DNA of 15,320 nucleotides from Kocuria sp. (GCA_030453435.1 JAKDKI010000018.1:1-15320), one strand, 5' to 3'. Shown: positions 1 to 9,896, numbered from the stretch's first letter. Numbers and translations are program-made. Notes: generated by a model from the letters alone, not told the origin.

Positions 1-1
1 G

Positions 2-2254
<2,253 letters not shown>

Positions 2255-2282
2255 TCGCATAGCGAGTTTCCAGATCGACGAC

Positions 2283-2318
2283 GCCGCCGCGTCGCCTCTT
2301 CGGAGGCGGCGCGGCGGC
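2283..2318 (+). terminator. Hairpin terminator after icd (copy 1 of a duplicated hairpin)
   Basis: Two 16-nt arms (2283-2298 and 2303-2318) pair completely apart from one G-U, closed by a cUUCGg tetraloop. The tail (CTCATTGTGTTG) is only moderately T-rich, as is common in actinobacteria. The arms, the loop and the word CAGATCGAC before it (2271-2279) recur after the next gene at 4122-4184. Confidence 0.8.
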
Positions 2319-2411
2319 CTCATTGTGTTGCCGTCCGAATGTCATCTTCCGAGTGAGCATCAGAATCTCGATAGGGTCCAAGAGACCCTTACCCCCTACC
2401 CCCAGATAGCT

Positions 2412-4118
2412 ATGACCACCAGATCCGTCCCCCGCGGGGCCGCCCTAGGCCTGCCATCCGCCCGTCTGCTCTCCGGCTGTGGCGCCGGCAATGATGAATC
2501 CGAATCCTCCACGTCTTCGTCCGCCCAGACCCCAGACACCTCCCCCGCTGAACTGAACGTGTCCGTCACTGACGTCCCAGGCTCGGACCAGCAGGTCCAG
2601 CGCATCACTGTGACGAGCGACGAAGCGGATTCATCACCATCGCCCTATGATCTGGCGTTCCAATCCGACGTGAACGGAACTCTCGAGGAACTCCAGGACA
2701 CCGAGCACAGCACGCCGGAGCAGCCCCTCATGGTGCTCAATCCGTTCGGGACCAACACCACGGGCCTATACGTAAGATTCGCCACTGAGGGTGAGGGAAC
2801 CTTCGATTACACGATCACGTCCGATGGCCATGAAACCTTCTCCCGAACGGCCAAGAACCACGCTACGGAACCGGACGTGTTCGAAAGTCAGCTCATCGGT
2901 CTGGTAGCCGGAACGGAAAACACACTCACCACGACCTGGCGCCCTGATGAAGGGGATCCCGTGGAGAACACCGTGAAGATCTCGGAGCCCCGGAGCCAAG
3001 CCGGCTACACCAATCAACTCGAACGGGATGTGCAGGGCGACCCCGAACAATTGGCCGATGGGATGTTCCTGCTGAGCGGGAGTTATCAGGCAGGCCCGTA
3101 CGGGTTCTTGTTCGACAACCACGGCACTCTGCGGGCCGAGCTACCCATTGAGAGTCACATGCTGGATCGATTCGAGCGTTATGAAGACACTCTGATCTAC
3201 CCCGTGGGCGACCACACGTTGGCCCGGGTCGATGGGCTAGGCCGGGTGGTGAACAGCTACGACTTGGGCCGGTACGAGATGCACCACGACTTCGAGCTGA
3301 CGGAGAACGGTCAGGCCTTGATCCTGGTTTCGGACACCTCACGTGATTCCATCGAGGACATTCTAATTTCCCTGGATCTGGCCACGGGCGAATACGAGGA
3401 AGTCATCGATTTCGCCGACCTGTTGAAGGGCTACAAAGACCTGACCAATTCCTATGAGGCACCGGATTCGGATGGAGTGATCGTCGACGACTGGCTGCAT
3501 CTGAACTCGGTGGATTTCAATGACGCCGAGGATTCCGTGATCGTCAGTGGGCGCGAGAATTCCACCATCATCAAGGTTGGATCGGTTCACGGGGATCCCG
3601 TTGTCGACTACCTGATCGGGCAGGACGAGCTGTGGGAAGGCAGCGGTCTCGAGGATGCCCTCCTGACCAAGGACGGTGACTTCTCCGACACCGGTGGACA
3701 GCATGCCGTGTTTCGGATGGAGGACGATTCGTTAGAGGACGGCCAGCAGCTGCTGAGCATCTTCGACAACTCATACTGGCGGATCCTGAGCCGGGAGGAT
3801 TACAACGGCCCCGTTCCTGAGGATGCAACCGAGGTTTCCGGATCTGACCAGGGCGAAGACTCCCATGTCAGAACGTATCTTGTGGACGAGAACGAGGGTA
3901 CCTACTCCCAAGTCGACGGATTCGACGTGCCTTACTCAAGCATCGTCTCCAGTGCTCAGCGAGTGGGCGACAACACCGTGGTCAATAGCGGTCAAGCCTT
4001 CGTCCTGTCCGAGCACGACGAGAATAATAACGTGATCGCCACCTACTCCTACGACGGCGAGAACTACTCGTATCGAGGCATGAAGTACTCGTTCGACGAC
4101 TTTTGGTACGAGTCCTGA
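2412..4118 (+). CDS. Arylsulfate sulfotransferase (ASST), predicted lipoprotein
   Basis: Predicted extracytoplasmic enzyme that moves sulfate from a phenolic sulfate ester to another phenol without PAPS. From ATG 2412 the product is 568 aa. An N-terminal signal ends in the lipobox LSGC (Cys23), followed by a Ser/Glu/Thr-rich linker, a beta-rich N-domain and a beta-propeller. The ASST active-site words appear in order: HHD (291-293), LHLN (His363, Asn365), SGREN (Arg381) and GGQHAV (His431, the probable sulfated histidine). The His363-Arg381 spacing equals that of the E. coli enzyme (His356-Arg374). The frame is open up to GTG 2325, but that start sits in the icd terminator tail and would bury the signal peptide. 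No good RBS precedes 2412; a TAGGGT box (2372-2377) overlaps a 6-bp inverted repeat (2373-2389). The signal core is interrupted by Pro15 and Arg18. Codon use looks less GC-biased than icd, suggesting acquisition. Confidence 0.88.
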   Translation: MTTRSVPRGAALGLPSARLLSGCGAGNDESESSTSSSAQTPDTSPAELNVSVTDVPGSDQQVQRITVTSDEADSSPSPYDLAFQSDVNGTLEELQDTEHSTPEQPLMVLNPFGTNTTGLYVRFATEGEGTFDYTITSDGHETFSRTAKNHATEPDVFESQLIGLVAGTENTLTTTWRPDEGDPVENTVKISEPRSQAGYTNQLERDVQGDPEQLADGMFLLSGSYQAGPYGFLFDNHGTLRAELPIESHMLDRFERYEDTLIYPVGDHTLARVDGLGRVVNSYDLGRYEMHHDFELTENGQALILVSDTSRDSIEDILISLDLATGEYEEVIDFADLLKGYKDLTNSYEAPDSDGVIVDDWLHLNSVDFNDAEDSVIVSGRENSTIIKVGSVHGDPVVDYLIGQDELWEGSGLEDALLTKDGDFSDTGGQHAVFRMEDDSLEDGQQLLSIFDNSYWRILSREDYNGPVPEDATEVSGSDQGEDSHVRTYLVDENEGTYSQVDGFDVPYSSIVSSAQRVGDNTVVNSGQAFVLSEHDENNNVIATYSYDGENYSYRGMKYSFDDFWYES

Positions 4119-4138
4119 CCACAGATCGACAAAACATG

Positions 4139-4184
4139 ATGCTGCCGCCGCGTTGCCTCTTCGGAGGCGGCGCGGCGGCAGCAT
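4139..4184 (+). terminator. Hairpin terminator after the ASST gene (copy 2)
   Basis: Arms of 21 nt (4139-4159 and 4164-4184) pair fully apart from two G-U pairs around a cUUCGg tetraloop. The inner 16 bp and loop are the same as the hairpin after icd apart from one base (GTC versus GTT in the left arm). It ends the ASST transcript and may also act on read-through from tpx. Confidence 0.8.
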
Positions 4185-4252
4185 TCGTGCCTATCACTGT
4201 CACACCCCTGCGCCGTGAGATATCAGGCGGGCGGCAGGATGCGGGCATTGAA

Positions 4253-4284
4253 GAAGGGGCGGGGCCGACCGGCCCCGCCCCTTC
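4253..4284 (-). terminator. Terminator of tpx
   Basis: A perfect 14-bp GC-rich stem (4253-4266 with 4271-4284) and a 4-nt loop lie 12 nt past the tpx stop. On the minus strand the stem runs into CTTCTTCAAT, a T-rich tail. Confidence 0.7.
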
Positions 4285-4296
4285 AAAGGTGAGTGA

Positions 4297-4794
4297 TTAG
4301 GACAAGGCCTTTTCGGCGGCGTCGTAATCGGGCTCGTTGGTGATTTCGTCAACCAGCTGGGTGTAAAGCACCTTGCCGTTCTCGTCGAGAACGACCACGG
4401 CGCGGGCCAGCAGGCCCTTCATGGGGCCATCGGCCTGGAGCAGACCGAAGTCTTCGCCGAAGTTGGAACGGAATGCGGAACCGGTGGTGACGTTCTTGAT
4501 GCCCTCTGCGCTGCAGAAGCGATCGTGTGCGAACGGGAGGTCCTTGGACACGCACACCACGGAGGTGTTCTCGAGTCCCGCAGCACGCTCGTTGAACTCG
4601 CGCACGGACTGGGCGCACACGCCGGTGTCCAGTGACGGGAAGATGTTGAGGACCACGCGCTTGCCAGAGAAATCCTGGGAAGTCACGGGGCCGAGATCGG
4701 AGCCCACCAAATCAAAGGTGGGCGCGGTGGTTCCAACGTCGGGCAGTTCGCCGGAGGTCTGGACGGTGTTTCCCTGAAATGCGGTAGTTGCCAT
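4297..4794 (-). CDS. tpx: Thiol peroxidase (Tpx, atypical 2-Cys peroxiredoxin)
   Basis: Thioredoxin-dependent peroxidase that reduces hydrogen and alkyl peroxides in the cytoplasm. The 165-residue product matches the usual Tpx length. The peroxidatic cysteine is Cys60 in [13 protein letters not shown]. The resolving cysteine is Cys94 in DRFCSAEG, the alpha-3 position of the Tpx family. A third cysteine (Cys81, [10 protein letters not shown]) is also usual in actinobacterial Tpx. ATG 4794 gives the family N-terminus MATTAFQGN. An in-frame ATG at 4824 would add ten residues and has an AAGAAG word about 5 nt upstream, so the start is not settled. The gene is transcribed divergently from mdh across 128 bp and convergently to the ASST gene, and it has its own terminator. 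Confidence 0.95.
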   Translation of the reverse strand: MATTAFQGNTVQTSGELPDVGTTAPTFDLVGSDLGPVTSQDFSGKRVVLNIFPSLDTGVCAQSVREFNERAAGLENTSVVCVSKDLPFAHDRFCSAEGIKNVTTGSAFRSNFGEDFGLLQADGPMKGLLARAVVVLDENGKVLYTQLVDEITNEPDYDAAEKALS

Positions 4795-4922
4795 GTCTTC
4801 ATTGTGCTGTGTGGCCCGCGTCATGTCAGCTTCTTTAGCCGTGCGCTGAACTACCCGCTGATAGTGTCATACATCACTACATCACCACGAACCAGGCGTT
4901 CCACCGCGCCCGAGGAGGATTC

Positions 4923-5909
4923 ATGAGTCCAGCACCCGTCAACGTTGCCGTCACCGGAGCCGCAGGTCAGATCTGCTACAGCCTGTTGTTCCGCATTTCG
5001 CAGGGCGACCTGTTCGGACCGGATCAGCCAGTGCGGCTGCAGTTGCTGGAAATTCCCCAGGCCCTGGGTGCGCTGGACGGGGTGGTCATGGAACTCATGG
5101 ACTGCGCGTTCCCGCTGTTGGCGGACGTGCAGACCGGTGACGATCCCGAGAAGGTTTTCGACGGCGCCAACCTCGCCCTGCTCGTGGGCGCACGTCCCCG
5201 CACCAAGGGTATGGAGCGCGGCGATCTCTTGGAGGCCAACGGCGCGATTTTCACCGCTCAGGGTGCTGCGTTGAACAAGGTGGCCGCGGACGATGTGCGC
5301 GTGGTGGTCACCGGCAACCCGGCCAACACGAACGCCCTGATCGCACAGCAGAACGCTCCTGACATTCCAACCGAACGTTTCAGTGCGCTCACCCGTTTGG
5401 ATCACAACCGCGCCAAGTCCCTGCTCTCCAAGCAGACCGGCGCCCCCGTGACCGCCATTAAGCGCATGACCATCTGGGGTAACCACTCCGCCACGCAGTA
5501 CCCGGACCTCAGTAACACCACGGTGGCGGGCAAACCCGCACTGGACCTGGTGGATCACTCGTGGGTCGAGGAAGAGTACATCCCGCGGGTGGCCAAACGC
5601 GGCGCGGAGATCCTGACGGCACGGGGTACCTCATCCGCGGCCTCCGCAGCCGGTGCCACCGTGGATCACGCTCGTGATCTCTTCCGCGGCACTCCCCAGA
5701 ATGATTGGACCTCCATGGCCGTGGTGTCCGATGGCTCCTACGGTGTCCCCGAAGGCCTGGTCAGCTCGTTCCCGGTGACCACGTCCGAGGGCGACTGGTC
5801 CATCGTGCAGGACCTGGATATCTCGGGGTTCTCTCGCTCGCGCATTGACGCGTCCGTCGAGGAACTTGAGTCGGAGCGCACAGCGGTCAAGGAACTGGGA
5901 CTGATCTAA
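4923..5909 (+). CDS. mdh: Malate dehydrogenase (NAD-dependent)
   Basis: Interconverts malate and oxaloacetate with NAD(H) in the TCA cycle. The 328-aa product is of the cytosolic/actinobacterial type-2 MDH group. Residues 12-17 (GAAGQI) form the Rossmann dinucleotide loop; [15 protein letters not shown] (89-103) is the mobile substrate loop with catalytic arginines; [12 protein letters not shown] (127-138) binds the nicotinamide side; LTRLDHNRA (156-164) carries the substrate Arg and the relay Asp; [12 protein letters not shown] (184-195) contains the catalytic His188. The start is fixed by GAGGAGG at 4912-4918, 4 nt before ATG. A TAGTGT box at 4862-4867 is a possible -10. With icd at the left end, the window carries two TCA dehydrogenases, though not in one operon. 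Confidence 0.97.
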   Translation: MSPAPVNVAVTGAAGQICYSLLFRISQGDLFGPDQPVRLQLLEIPQALGALDGVVMELMDCAFPLLADVQTGDDPEKVFDGANLALLVGARPRTKGMERGDLLEANGAIFTAQGAALNKVAADDVRVVVTGNPANTNALIAQQNAPDIPTERFSALTRLDHNRAKSLLSKQTGAPVTAIKRMTIWGNHSATQYPDLSNTTVAGKPALDLVDHSWVEEEYIPRVAKRGAEILTARGTSSAASAAGATVDHARDLFRGTPQNDWTSMAVVSDGSYGVPEGLVSSFPVTTSEGDWSIVQDLDISGFSRSRIDASVEELESERTAVKELGLI

Positions 5910-5962
5910 GCTTCCGGCCCGATGTGAGCGGCCTGATGTGTGGACACTGCGGGCACTCAGTC

Positions 5963-6016
5963 TGAGGGGAGGATTGTGCAGAAAACTTGGCGATTTTCTG
6001 CACGATCCTCCCCTCA
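5963..6016. repeat. Long 23-bp-stem palindrome between convergent genes
   Basis: Arms 5963-5985 and 5994-6016 are complementary at 23 of 23 positions if one G-U is allowed, with an 8-nt loop (CTTGGCGA). It lies midway between the mdh stop and the end of the macrodomain gene, so it may stop transcription from both sides. There is no T-tract outside the stem on the plus strand; the A4/T4 runs lie next to the loop. That is unlike a normal terminator and closer to a repetitive extragenic palindrome. Confidence 0.75.
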
Positions 6017-6038
6017 CGCTTTGCCTCGGTTGGCGTGT

Positions 6039-6548
6039 TCAGCGGCCGAGTGCCTCGTGGAACATCTCTTCCGCGTCCTGGGAGAAGGGCACGAAGATGA
6101 CGGTTTCCACGGATGTATCCGCTTCCTGCACCGTGCGCACGGCAATCTCGGTGGCACTGTCCATGGGCCAGCCATAGATGCCGGCTGAGATGGCGGGGAA
6201 CGCCACAGATGTGGCACCGATCTCGTCCGCTACTCGCAAGGACTCCCGGTAGCACGAGGCGAGGATGTCACTGCGGTCGGTTTTCTTGGCGAACACGGGA
6301 CCCACGGTGTGGATCACCCACCGCGCGGGAAGGTTGTACCCGTCTGTGGCCACCGCCTGACCCGCGGGGAGGCCGTCCTGGTGCGTGGTTTCGCGGAGCT
6401 GCTTGCATTCTTCGAGCAGCTGCTTACCGGCCGCGCGGTGGATAGCGCCGTCCACTCCCCCGCCGCCGAGTAGCTTGGAGTTGGCGGCGTTGACGATGGC
6501 GTCGACTTCTACTTGGGTGATGTCGCCCTTCTGAATTTCGATCTTCAT
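6039..6548 (-). CDS. Macrodomain protein, probable O-acetyl-ADP-ribose deacetylase / ADP-ribosylhydrolase
   Basis: A 169-aa stand-alone macrodomain of the YmdB/MacroD type, which removes acetyl from O-acetyl-ADP-ribose or ADP-ribose from acidic residues. Visible motifs are GDIT (8-11), the loop DAIVNAANSKLLGGGGVDGA (16-35) with Asn23 and Asp33 at the catalytic positions of YmdB Asn25/Asp35, HTVGPV (80-85), and PAISAGIYGWP (118-128) with Tyr125. All key residues are present, so it should be active. No Shine-Dalgarno is seen. TAGTGT ends 6 nt before ATG, which suggests a leaderless mRNA. The gene diverges from the PIG-L gene (141-bp gap) and converges on mdh. Confidence 0.93.
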   Translation of the reverse strand: MKIEIQKGDITQVEVDAIVNAANSKLLGGGGVDGAIHRAAGKQLLEECKQLRETTHQDGLPAGQAVATDGYNLPARWVIHTVGPVFAKKTDRSDILASCYRESLRVADEIGATSVAFPAISAGIYGWPMDSATEIAVRTVQEADTSVETVIFVPFSQDAEEMFHEALGR

Positions 6549-6560
6549 GCGCCCACACTA
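6549..6560 (-). promoter_or_regulatory. Leaderless -10 element of the macrodomain gene
   Basis: On the minus strand TAGTGT (6555-6560) is followed by GGGCGC and then ATG. A TANNNT box this close would put the transcription start on, or next to, the A of the start codon. No matching -35 is seen. Confidence 0.5.
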
Positions 6561-6677
6561 CGCGCGCAACAGGAGCAGGGCATCGACCCGAACGGGTGGT
6601 TTTGATGGACTCCGGGACCTGCGGTCAGGCTCAAAAGCCCGTGGCTGAATCCCTGGCCGCTCCACGCAAGTCGTACC

Positions 6678-6689
6678 TAGTCTGGGAAC
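6678..6689 (+). promoter_or_regulatory. Leaderless -10 element of the PIG-L gene
   Basis: TAGTCT (6678-6683) is followed by six bases (GGGAAC) and ATG, the same arrangement as the divergent macrodomain gene. No clear -35 or Shine-Dalgarno was found. Confidence 0.5.
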
Positions 6690-7415
6690 ATGGCTGATCT
6701 CCCGATTTTCGACGATTCCCAAGTTCAAACCGTCTTGTGCGTAGTGGCTCACCCGGACGACATGGAATACGGCGGTTCCGCTGCCGTGGCCCGCTGGGTG
6801 GAGCGCGGCGCAAGCGTGTCCTACCTGTTGCTGACGGCAGGTGAGGCCGGCATCCGAGACAAGAATCCGAGCGACGTCGGCCCGCTGCGGTCGCAGGAAC
6901 AGCGCGATGCCTGCGCAGCGGTGGGGGTCGAGAATCTGACGATTCTGGATCTACCGGACGGGATGCTCGAATACGGGTTGGAGCTGCGCAAACGCATTGC
7001 GCGGGAGATCAGGAAAATCAAACCGGACACCGTGGTCACTTTGAACTGGGATGAAAAGGCAATGTGGGGTCTGAACCAGGCGGATCACCGCGCCGCTGGC
7101 CTGGCGGCCACCCTGGATGCCATCAGAGATGCGGATAACCCCTGGGTCTTCCGAGAGCTGATGGACGAGGAAGACCTGGAGCCCTGGGGCGTCACCAGAC
7201 TGATCGTCAATGGGGTGGAACCCGATTACGCGGTCGAACTCTCCGAGGCCAACATCAATGCAGCGGTCGAATCATTGCGCTGCCACAAGCAATACCTCTC
7301 GGCGCTGGGCAGCCATCCGGATCCCAAGGAGATGATCACCGGCATGACAGCAGATGCGGGCAAGGCTGCCGGCGTCGATCACGCCTTGGGGATCAAGCTG
7401 TACACGCTGCGCTGA
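6690..7415 (+). CDS. PIG-L / LmbE family deacetylase
   Basis: A 241-aa zinc-dependent N-deacetylase of the LmbE-like fold. This family removes acetyl from N-acetylglucosamine-type sugars; MshB of mycothiol synthesis and Mca belong to it. The zinc signature AHPDDMEYG (20-28) supplies His21 and Asp24, RSQEQRDA (67-74) is the conserved helix, and NQADHRAAG (129-137) supplies the third ligand, His133. It is shorter than typical MshB and lacks context for mycothiol synthesis, so the substrate is unknown; a bacillithiol/mycothiol-type or sugar-ester role is only a guess. The start follows the TANNNT box by 6 nt. The stop lies 10 nt from the stop of the convergent transporter gene, with no room for a terminator. 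Confidence 0.9.
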   Translation: MADLPIFDDSQVQTVLCVVAHPDDMEYGGSAAVARWVERGASVSYLLLTAGEAGIRDKNPSDVGPLRSQEQRDACAAVGVENLTILDLPDGMLEYGLELRKRIAREIRKIKPDTVVTLNWDEKAMWGLNQADHRAAGLAATLDAIRDADNPWVFRELMDEEDLEPWGVTRLIVNGVEPDYAVELSEANINAAVESLRCHKQYLSALGSHPDPKEMITGMTADAGKAAGVDHALGIKLYTLR

Positions 7416-7425
7416 ACAACGAACC

Positions 7426-8529
7426 CTACGAGCCCGCGGTCATCCTGGTGACGCGGCGCAGGCCCCTGCTCGTTCGAGCCCCGGTGACCAGCATGGCCAC
7501 CAGCGTGAGCGCCCACGCGACAGCTGCCACCCAGTAAAACCACTGACCGATGTCGGTGAGCAGCGGCAGATGGTTGGCCCGCCCCAGATACATCCCCGAC
7601 ACCGCGTACATGCCCAGTGGGAACACTATGGACCACCAGGACGCGTGGTACGTCAGCGGAACTTTCCGGCCAACATGTCGCCATATTCCCAGGGCAACGA
7701 GTACCGGGATCAGCCACGTGGCGAAGCACCACAGCACCACCGCCAGACCGGCCACCAGCCCACGGGTCACATCCACCATGGGTGCGCTGTCCATTTCCAC
7801 AATTAATGCACCCGCCACCACCGAAATGGCCAGGGAGCCCATGGCCACCCAGTACGGTGGGTCGATGGTCTCCGGCGTTAGTGGATACACGAGCAATCGC
7901 AGGGACAGGAACACAGCGCACGCGGCGTAGAGGATCAGCCCGATGGACCAGCACATCACCGCGATCACGGACAGTAGCTGCCGCCCATCCGGGTAGAGCG
8001 GCTCCAGCGTTGCGCTGACCACGGCCATAGATTGAGCGGCAACCACCCAGATGAACCACGAACCGTTGGCCAGCTTCAGGACCGGCCGCTCAGCCCGCCC
8101 CAGCACGGCGAACCACGGCACCAGGTAACCCAGGATCACCCATCCCACGGCCGATGCGGCCAATAAAACCAGGGCTCCGGTGTGGATCCCGATCGCAATC
8201 AGACAAATGGCCACCACGTTGGTAGCGGCCACCCCGGTGAAGAACCCGAAGGCCTTGGACGGGTCATGAAGGTCATCCAGGAGCGAGTGGCGGAAGGCCA
8301 CGGCCCGCCACAATGTCAGGCCCGCCAAGATCACGAAAGCCACCACGGCAACGGCCATGATCCCACGAGAGAGTTCCGATAATCCCAGTTGGTAGGCCCC
8401 CACGGACACAATGCCGCTGCCCATCACCATGGCAAAACACGACGGCGGCAGTCCGGCCACGTTGGCACGTAGCGCACTCCAGGCTCCCCCGCTCCGCCTC
8501 GTGGGAGGACGAGAAGTCGGAACTGTCAC
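7426..8529 (-). CDS. TDT-family (TehA/SLAC1-like) membrane transporter
   Basis: A 367-aa integral membrane protein with about ten hydrophobic segments from residue 28 on, as in the tellurite-resistance/dicarboxylate transporter family (voltage-dependent anion channel fold). Recognisable blocks are FAMVMGSGIVSVGA in TM1 (32-45), NGSWFIWVVAAQS in mid-protein, a hallmark of the family, and PPYWVAMGSLAISVVAGA. The N-terminal 27 residues are polar and basic. The ligand cannot be read from the sequence; relatives carry anions such as malate, sulfite, chloride or nitrate. It starts with GTG overlapping the upstream TGA (GTGA), so translation is probably coupled to the YchJ-like gene. It is the last gene of a three-gene operon. 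Confidence 0.88.
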   Translation of the reverse strand: MTVPTSRPPTRRSGGAWSALRANVAGLPPSCFAMVMGSGIVSVGAYQLGLSELSRGIMAVAVVAFVILAGLTLWRAVAFRHSLLDDLHDPSKAFGFFTGVAATNVVAICLIAIGIHTGALVLLAASAVGWVILGYLVPWFAVLGRAERPVLKLANGSWFIWVVAAQSMAVVSATLEPLYPDGRQLLSVIAVMCWSIGLILYAACAVFLSLRLLVYPLTPETIDPPYWVAMGSLAISVVAGALIVEMDSAPMVDVTRGLVAGLAVVLWCFATWLIPVLVALGIWRHVGRKVPLTYHASWWSIVFPLGMYAVSGMYLGRANHLPLLTDIGQWFYWVAAVAWALTLVAMLVTGARTSRGLRRVTRMTAGS

Positions 8530-8921
8530 TGCTCCTCGCCGGTCATTGCCGCCACGTACATCCAGCGGCCGGCGCGCTTGCGGAACAGGGACACCTCATG
8601 TTGACTCTCTCCTCGCCCCGCAGCGAGATAGCGCGCGGTGAATTCCACGACGCCGTTCTCGTCCCGTTCCCCGCCCGCTTCCGTGGCATGGATGGTCAGT
8701 CCCAACCACTCGGTTCCGGGGTCGGCCGAAACCTCCGTCGGGCGTGTCGAGGGATGCCAGGTTCGGAACACATGATCCTGATTGCCCAGTGCGAAGGCCG
8801 TATACCGCGAGCGCATCAGGGCTTCGGCCGTTTCTGGCCAGCGCTGATTGGTCAGGGCCGGTTCACAGCATTGTTCATAGGACGCACCGGCCGGAATTCC
8901 GCCGCAGGGACACACACTCAT
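8526..8921 (-). CDS. YchJ-like (UPF0225) protein with SEC-C-type zinc motif
   Basis: A 131-aa protein. The N-terminal CPCGG...YEQCC motif (Cys4, Cys6, Cys18, Cys19) resembles the SEC-C zinc-binding knuckle. It is followed by the block [26 protein letters not shown] and an NTF2-like alpha/beta domain ending in RWMYVAA. This is the layout of YchJ-family proteins, whose function is not established. Its ATG overlaps the glycosylase stop (ATGA, 8918-8921) and its TGA overlaps the transporter GTG, so it sits translationally coupled in the middle of the operon. E. coli YchJ has two SEC-C motifs; here only the N-terminal one is visible. Confidence 0.9.
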   Translation of the reverse strand: MSVCPCGGIPAGASYEQCCEPALTNQRWPETAEALMRSRYTAFALGNQDHVFRTWHPSTRPTEVSADPGTEWLGLTIHATEAGGERDENGVVEFTARYLAAGRGESQHEVSLFRKRAGRWMYVAAMTGEEQ

Positions 8922-9796
8922 TGTTCGGAGTTTACCGAGTCATCCGAGGACTCACCTGCCGCAAGCGTGATGGCTTGATCGAGCATGGTCTCGGTCAACC
9001 GCCCGGTGAACGTGTTCTGCTGGCTCACGTGGTAGCAGCCCACGAGTCGCACGGGCTGCCCGTCCGGGCGGGTCAGCTCGGCCACGGCACCGTGCCCGAA
9101 TTTGGGCCGCGGCTTGGGTACCTTCCAGCCCATGCGAACCGCCGCGGCCAGCGTGGTCTGCCACGCGATGCCACCGAGCGCCATGACGCCTTCGACCCTC
9201 GGCATGAGGGTCATTTCTCGGTCGAACCAGCCACCGCACGCCGCCTTTTCGGAAGGCAGGGGCTTATTGGCCGGCGGTGCGCAACGCACGGGCGCAATCA
9301 TGCGCACCCCGCGCAGTTGTTGGCCGTCTCCCGCCGTGCTGACGCGCTCGTGAACGGCGAACCCGGCGCGGTAGAGCGCCGCGAACAGCCAATCGCCGGC
9401 GCGGTCGCCGGTGAACATGCGTCCGGTCCGGTTACCTCCGTTGGCCGCGGGTGCCAGGCCCACAATCACGAGTCGTGCGTTCGGATCCCCGAAGGACGGC
9501 ACCGGCCTACCCCAGTACGGTTCACCCGCGAACGAGGCCCGCTTGTGCTCCGCGACGGCCTCGCGCCATTCGACCAGCCGCTCGCAGGCCCGGCACGTGC
9601 TGCACAGTGCGTTCAGTTCGCCGACGCCGCTCGCGCCGTTCGCGAGCGCTCGCACCTCGGCGGCGTCGTGCGCAACGGGTGTCTCCGGCAAGGCGGGGTC
9701 CTCCGGCCACCCCGTCCCGGGCAGAACGGGCGAAGGGAACAACTGGCCCGTAAGGGGATGCGGCAGTAGCCCGGTGTCTGGATCGGTGGCCGACAT
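8918..9796 (-). CDS. Family-5 uracil-DNA glycosylase (UdgB type)
   Basis: Base-excision-repair enzyme that removes uracil and some other deaminated bases from DNA. In the 292-aa product, [10 protein letters not shown] (65-74) and the pair Cys172 and Cys187 supply cysteines for the 4Fe-4S cluster seen in family 4/5 UDGs. Motif 1 is [19 protein letters not shown] (113-131), with Ala and Asn where other families keep a catalytic acidic residue. Motif 2 is [15 protein letters not shown] (254-268), with the conserved His256. The length and TGRLT ending fit family 5, which is widespread in actinobacteria. ATG 9796 has a GAGGAA Shine-Dalgarno 6 nt upstream. First gene of the operon with the YchJ-like and TDT genes, by 4-nt overlaps. 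A TAGGTT box (9852-9857, minus) is a possible -10, overlapping the promoter of the divergent reductase gene. Confidence 0.93.
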   Translation of the reverse strand: MSATDPDTGLLPHPLTGQLFPSPVLPGTGWPEDPALPETPVAHDAAEVRALANGASGVGELNALCSTCRACERLVEWREAVAEHKRASFAGEPYWGRPVPSFGDPNARLVIVGLAPAANGGNRTGRMFTGDRAGDWLFAALYRAGFAVHERVSTAGDGQQLRGVRMIAPVRCAPPANKPLPSEKAACGGWFDREMTLMPRVEGVMALGGIAWQTTLAAAVRMGWKVPKPRPKFGHGAVAELTRPDGQPVRLVGCYHVSQQNTFTGRLTETMLDQAITLAAGESSDDSVNSEQ

Positions 9797-9832
9797 GGAA
9801 GGTTCCTCTCAGCGTGTGAACTGGGTGAACGA

Positions 9833-9861
9833 TTGCGGCGGGTCTCCGGAGAACCTAGCGT
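9833..9861 (+). promoter_or_regulatory. Promoter of the aldo/keto reductase gene, overlapping a divergent -10
   Basis: TTGCGG (9833-9838), 17 bp and TAGCGT (9856-9861) form a good sigma-70-type promoter. The expected start near 9868 leaves a leader of about 29 nt containing AGGAG (9887-9891). On the other strand TAGGTT (9852-9857) could be the -10 of the glycosylase operon; it shares the TA at 9856-9857, so the two polymerases should exclude each other. Confidence 0.6.
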
Positions 9862-9896
9862 GGTGTCCACCCGGCCCCGCTCACTCAGGAGATCTC

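Noticed and set aside
2325..2411. N-terminal extension of the sulfotransferase from GTG 2325
   Set aside because: It starts inside the icd terminator tail, places 29 polar residues before a lipobox signal and has no RBS.
6641..6666. tRNA 3'-end-like stretch (CTGAATCCCTGG then CCGCTCCA)
   Set aside because: The T-arm stem does not pair well, the T-loop lacks TTC, and no D-arm, anticodon arm or matching acceptor strand could be folded upstream. It could be a relic of an attachment site, but there is no support for it.
8744..9769. A 341-codon plus-strand frame opposite the glycosylase gene
   Set aside because: The opposite strand encodes a UDG with all its motifs. The plus frame is compositional.
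9411..9896. Upstream extension of the aldo/keto reductase frame
   Set aside because: It overlaps the glycosylase gene in antisense. GTG 9897 has its own RBS and promoter and gives the usual N-terminus.
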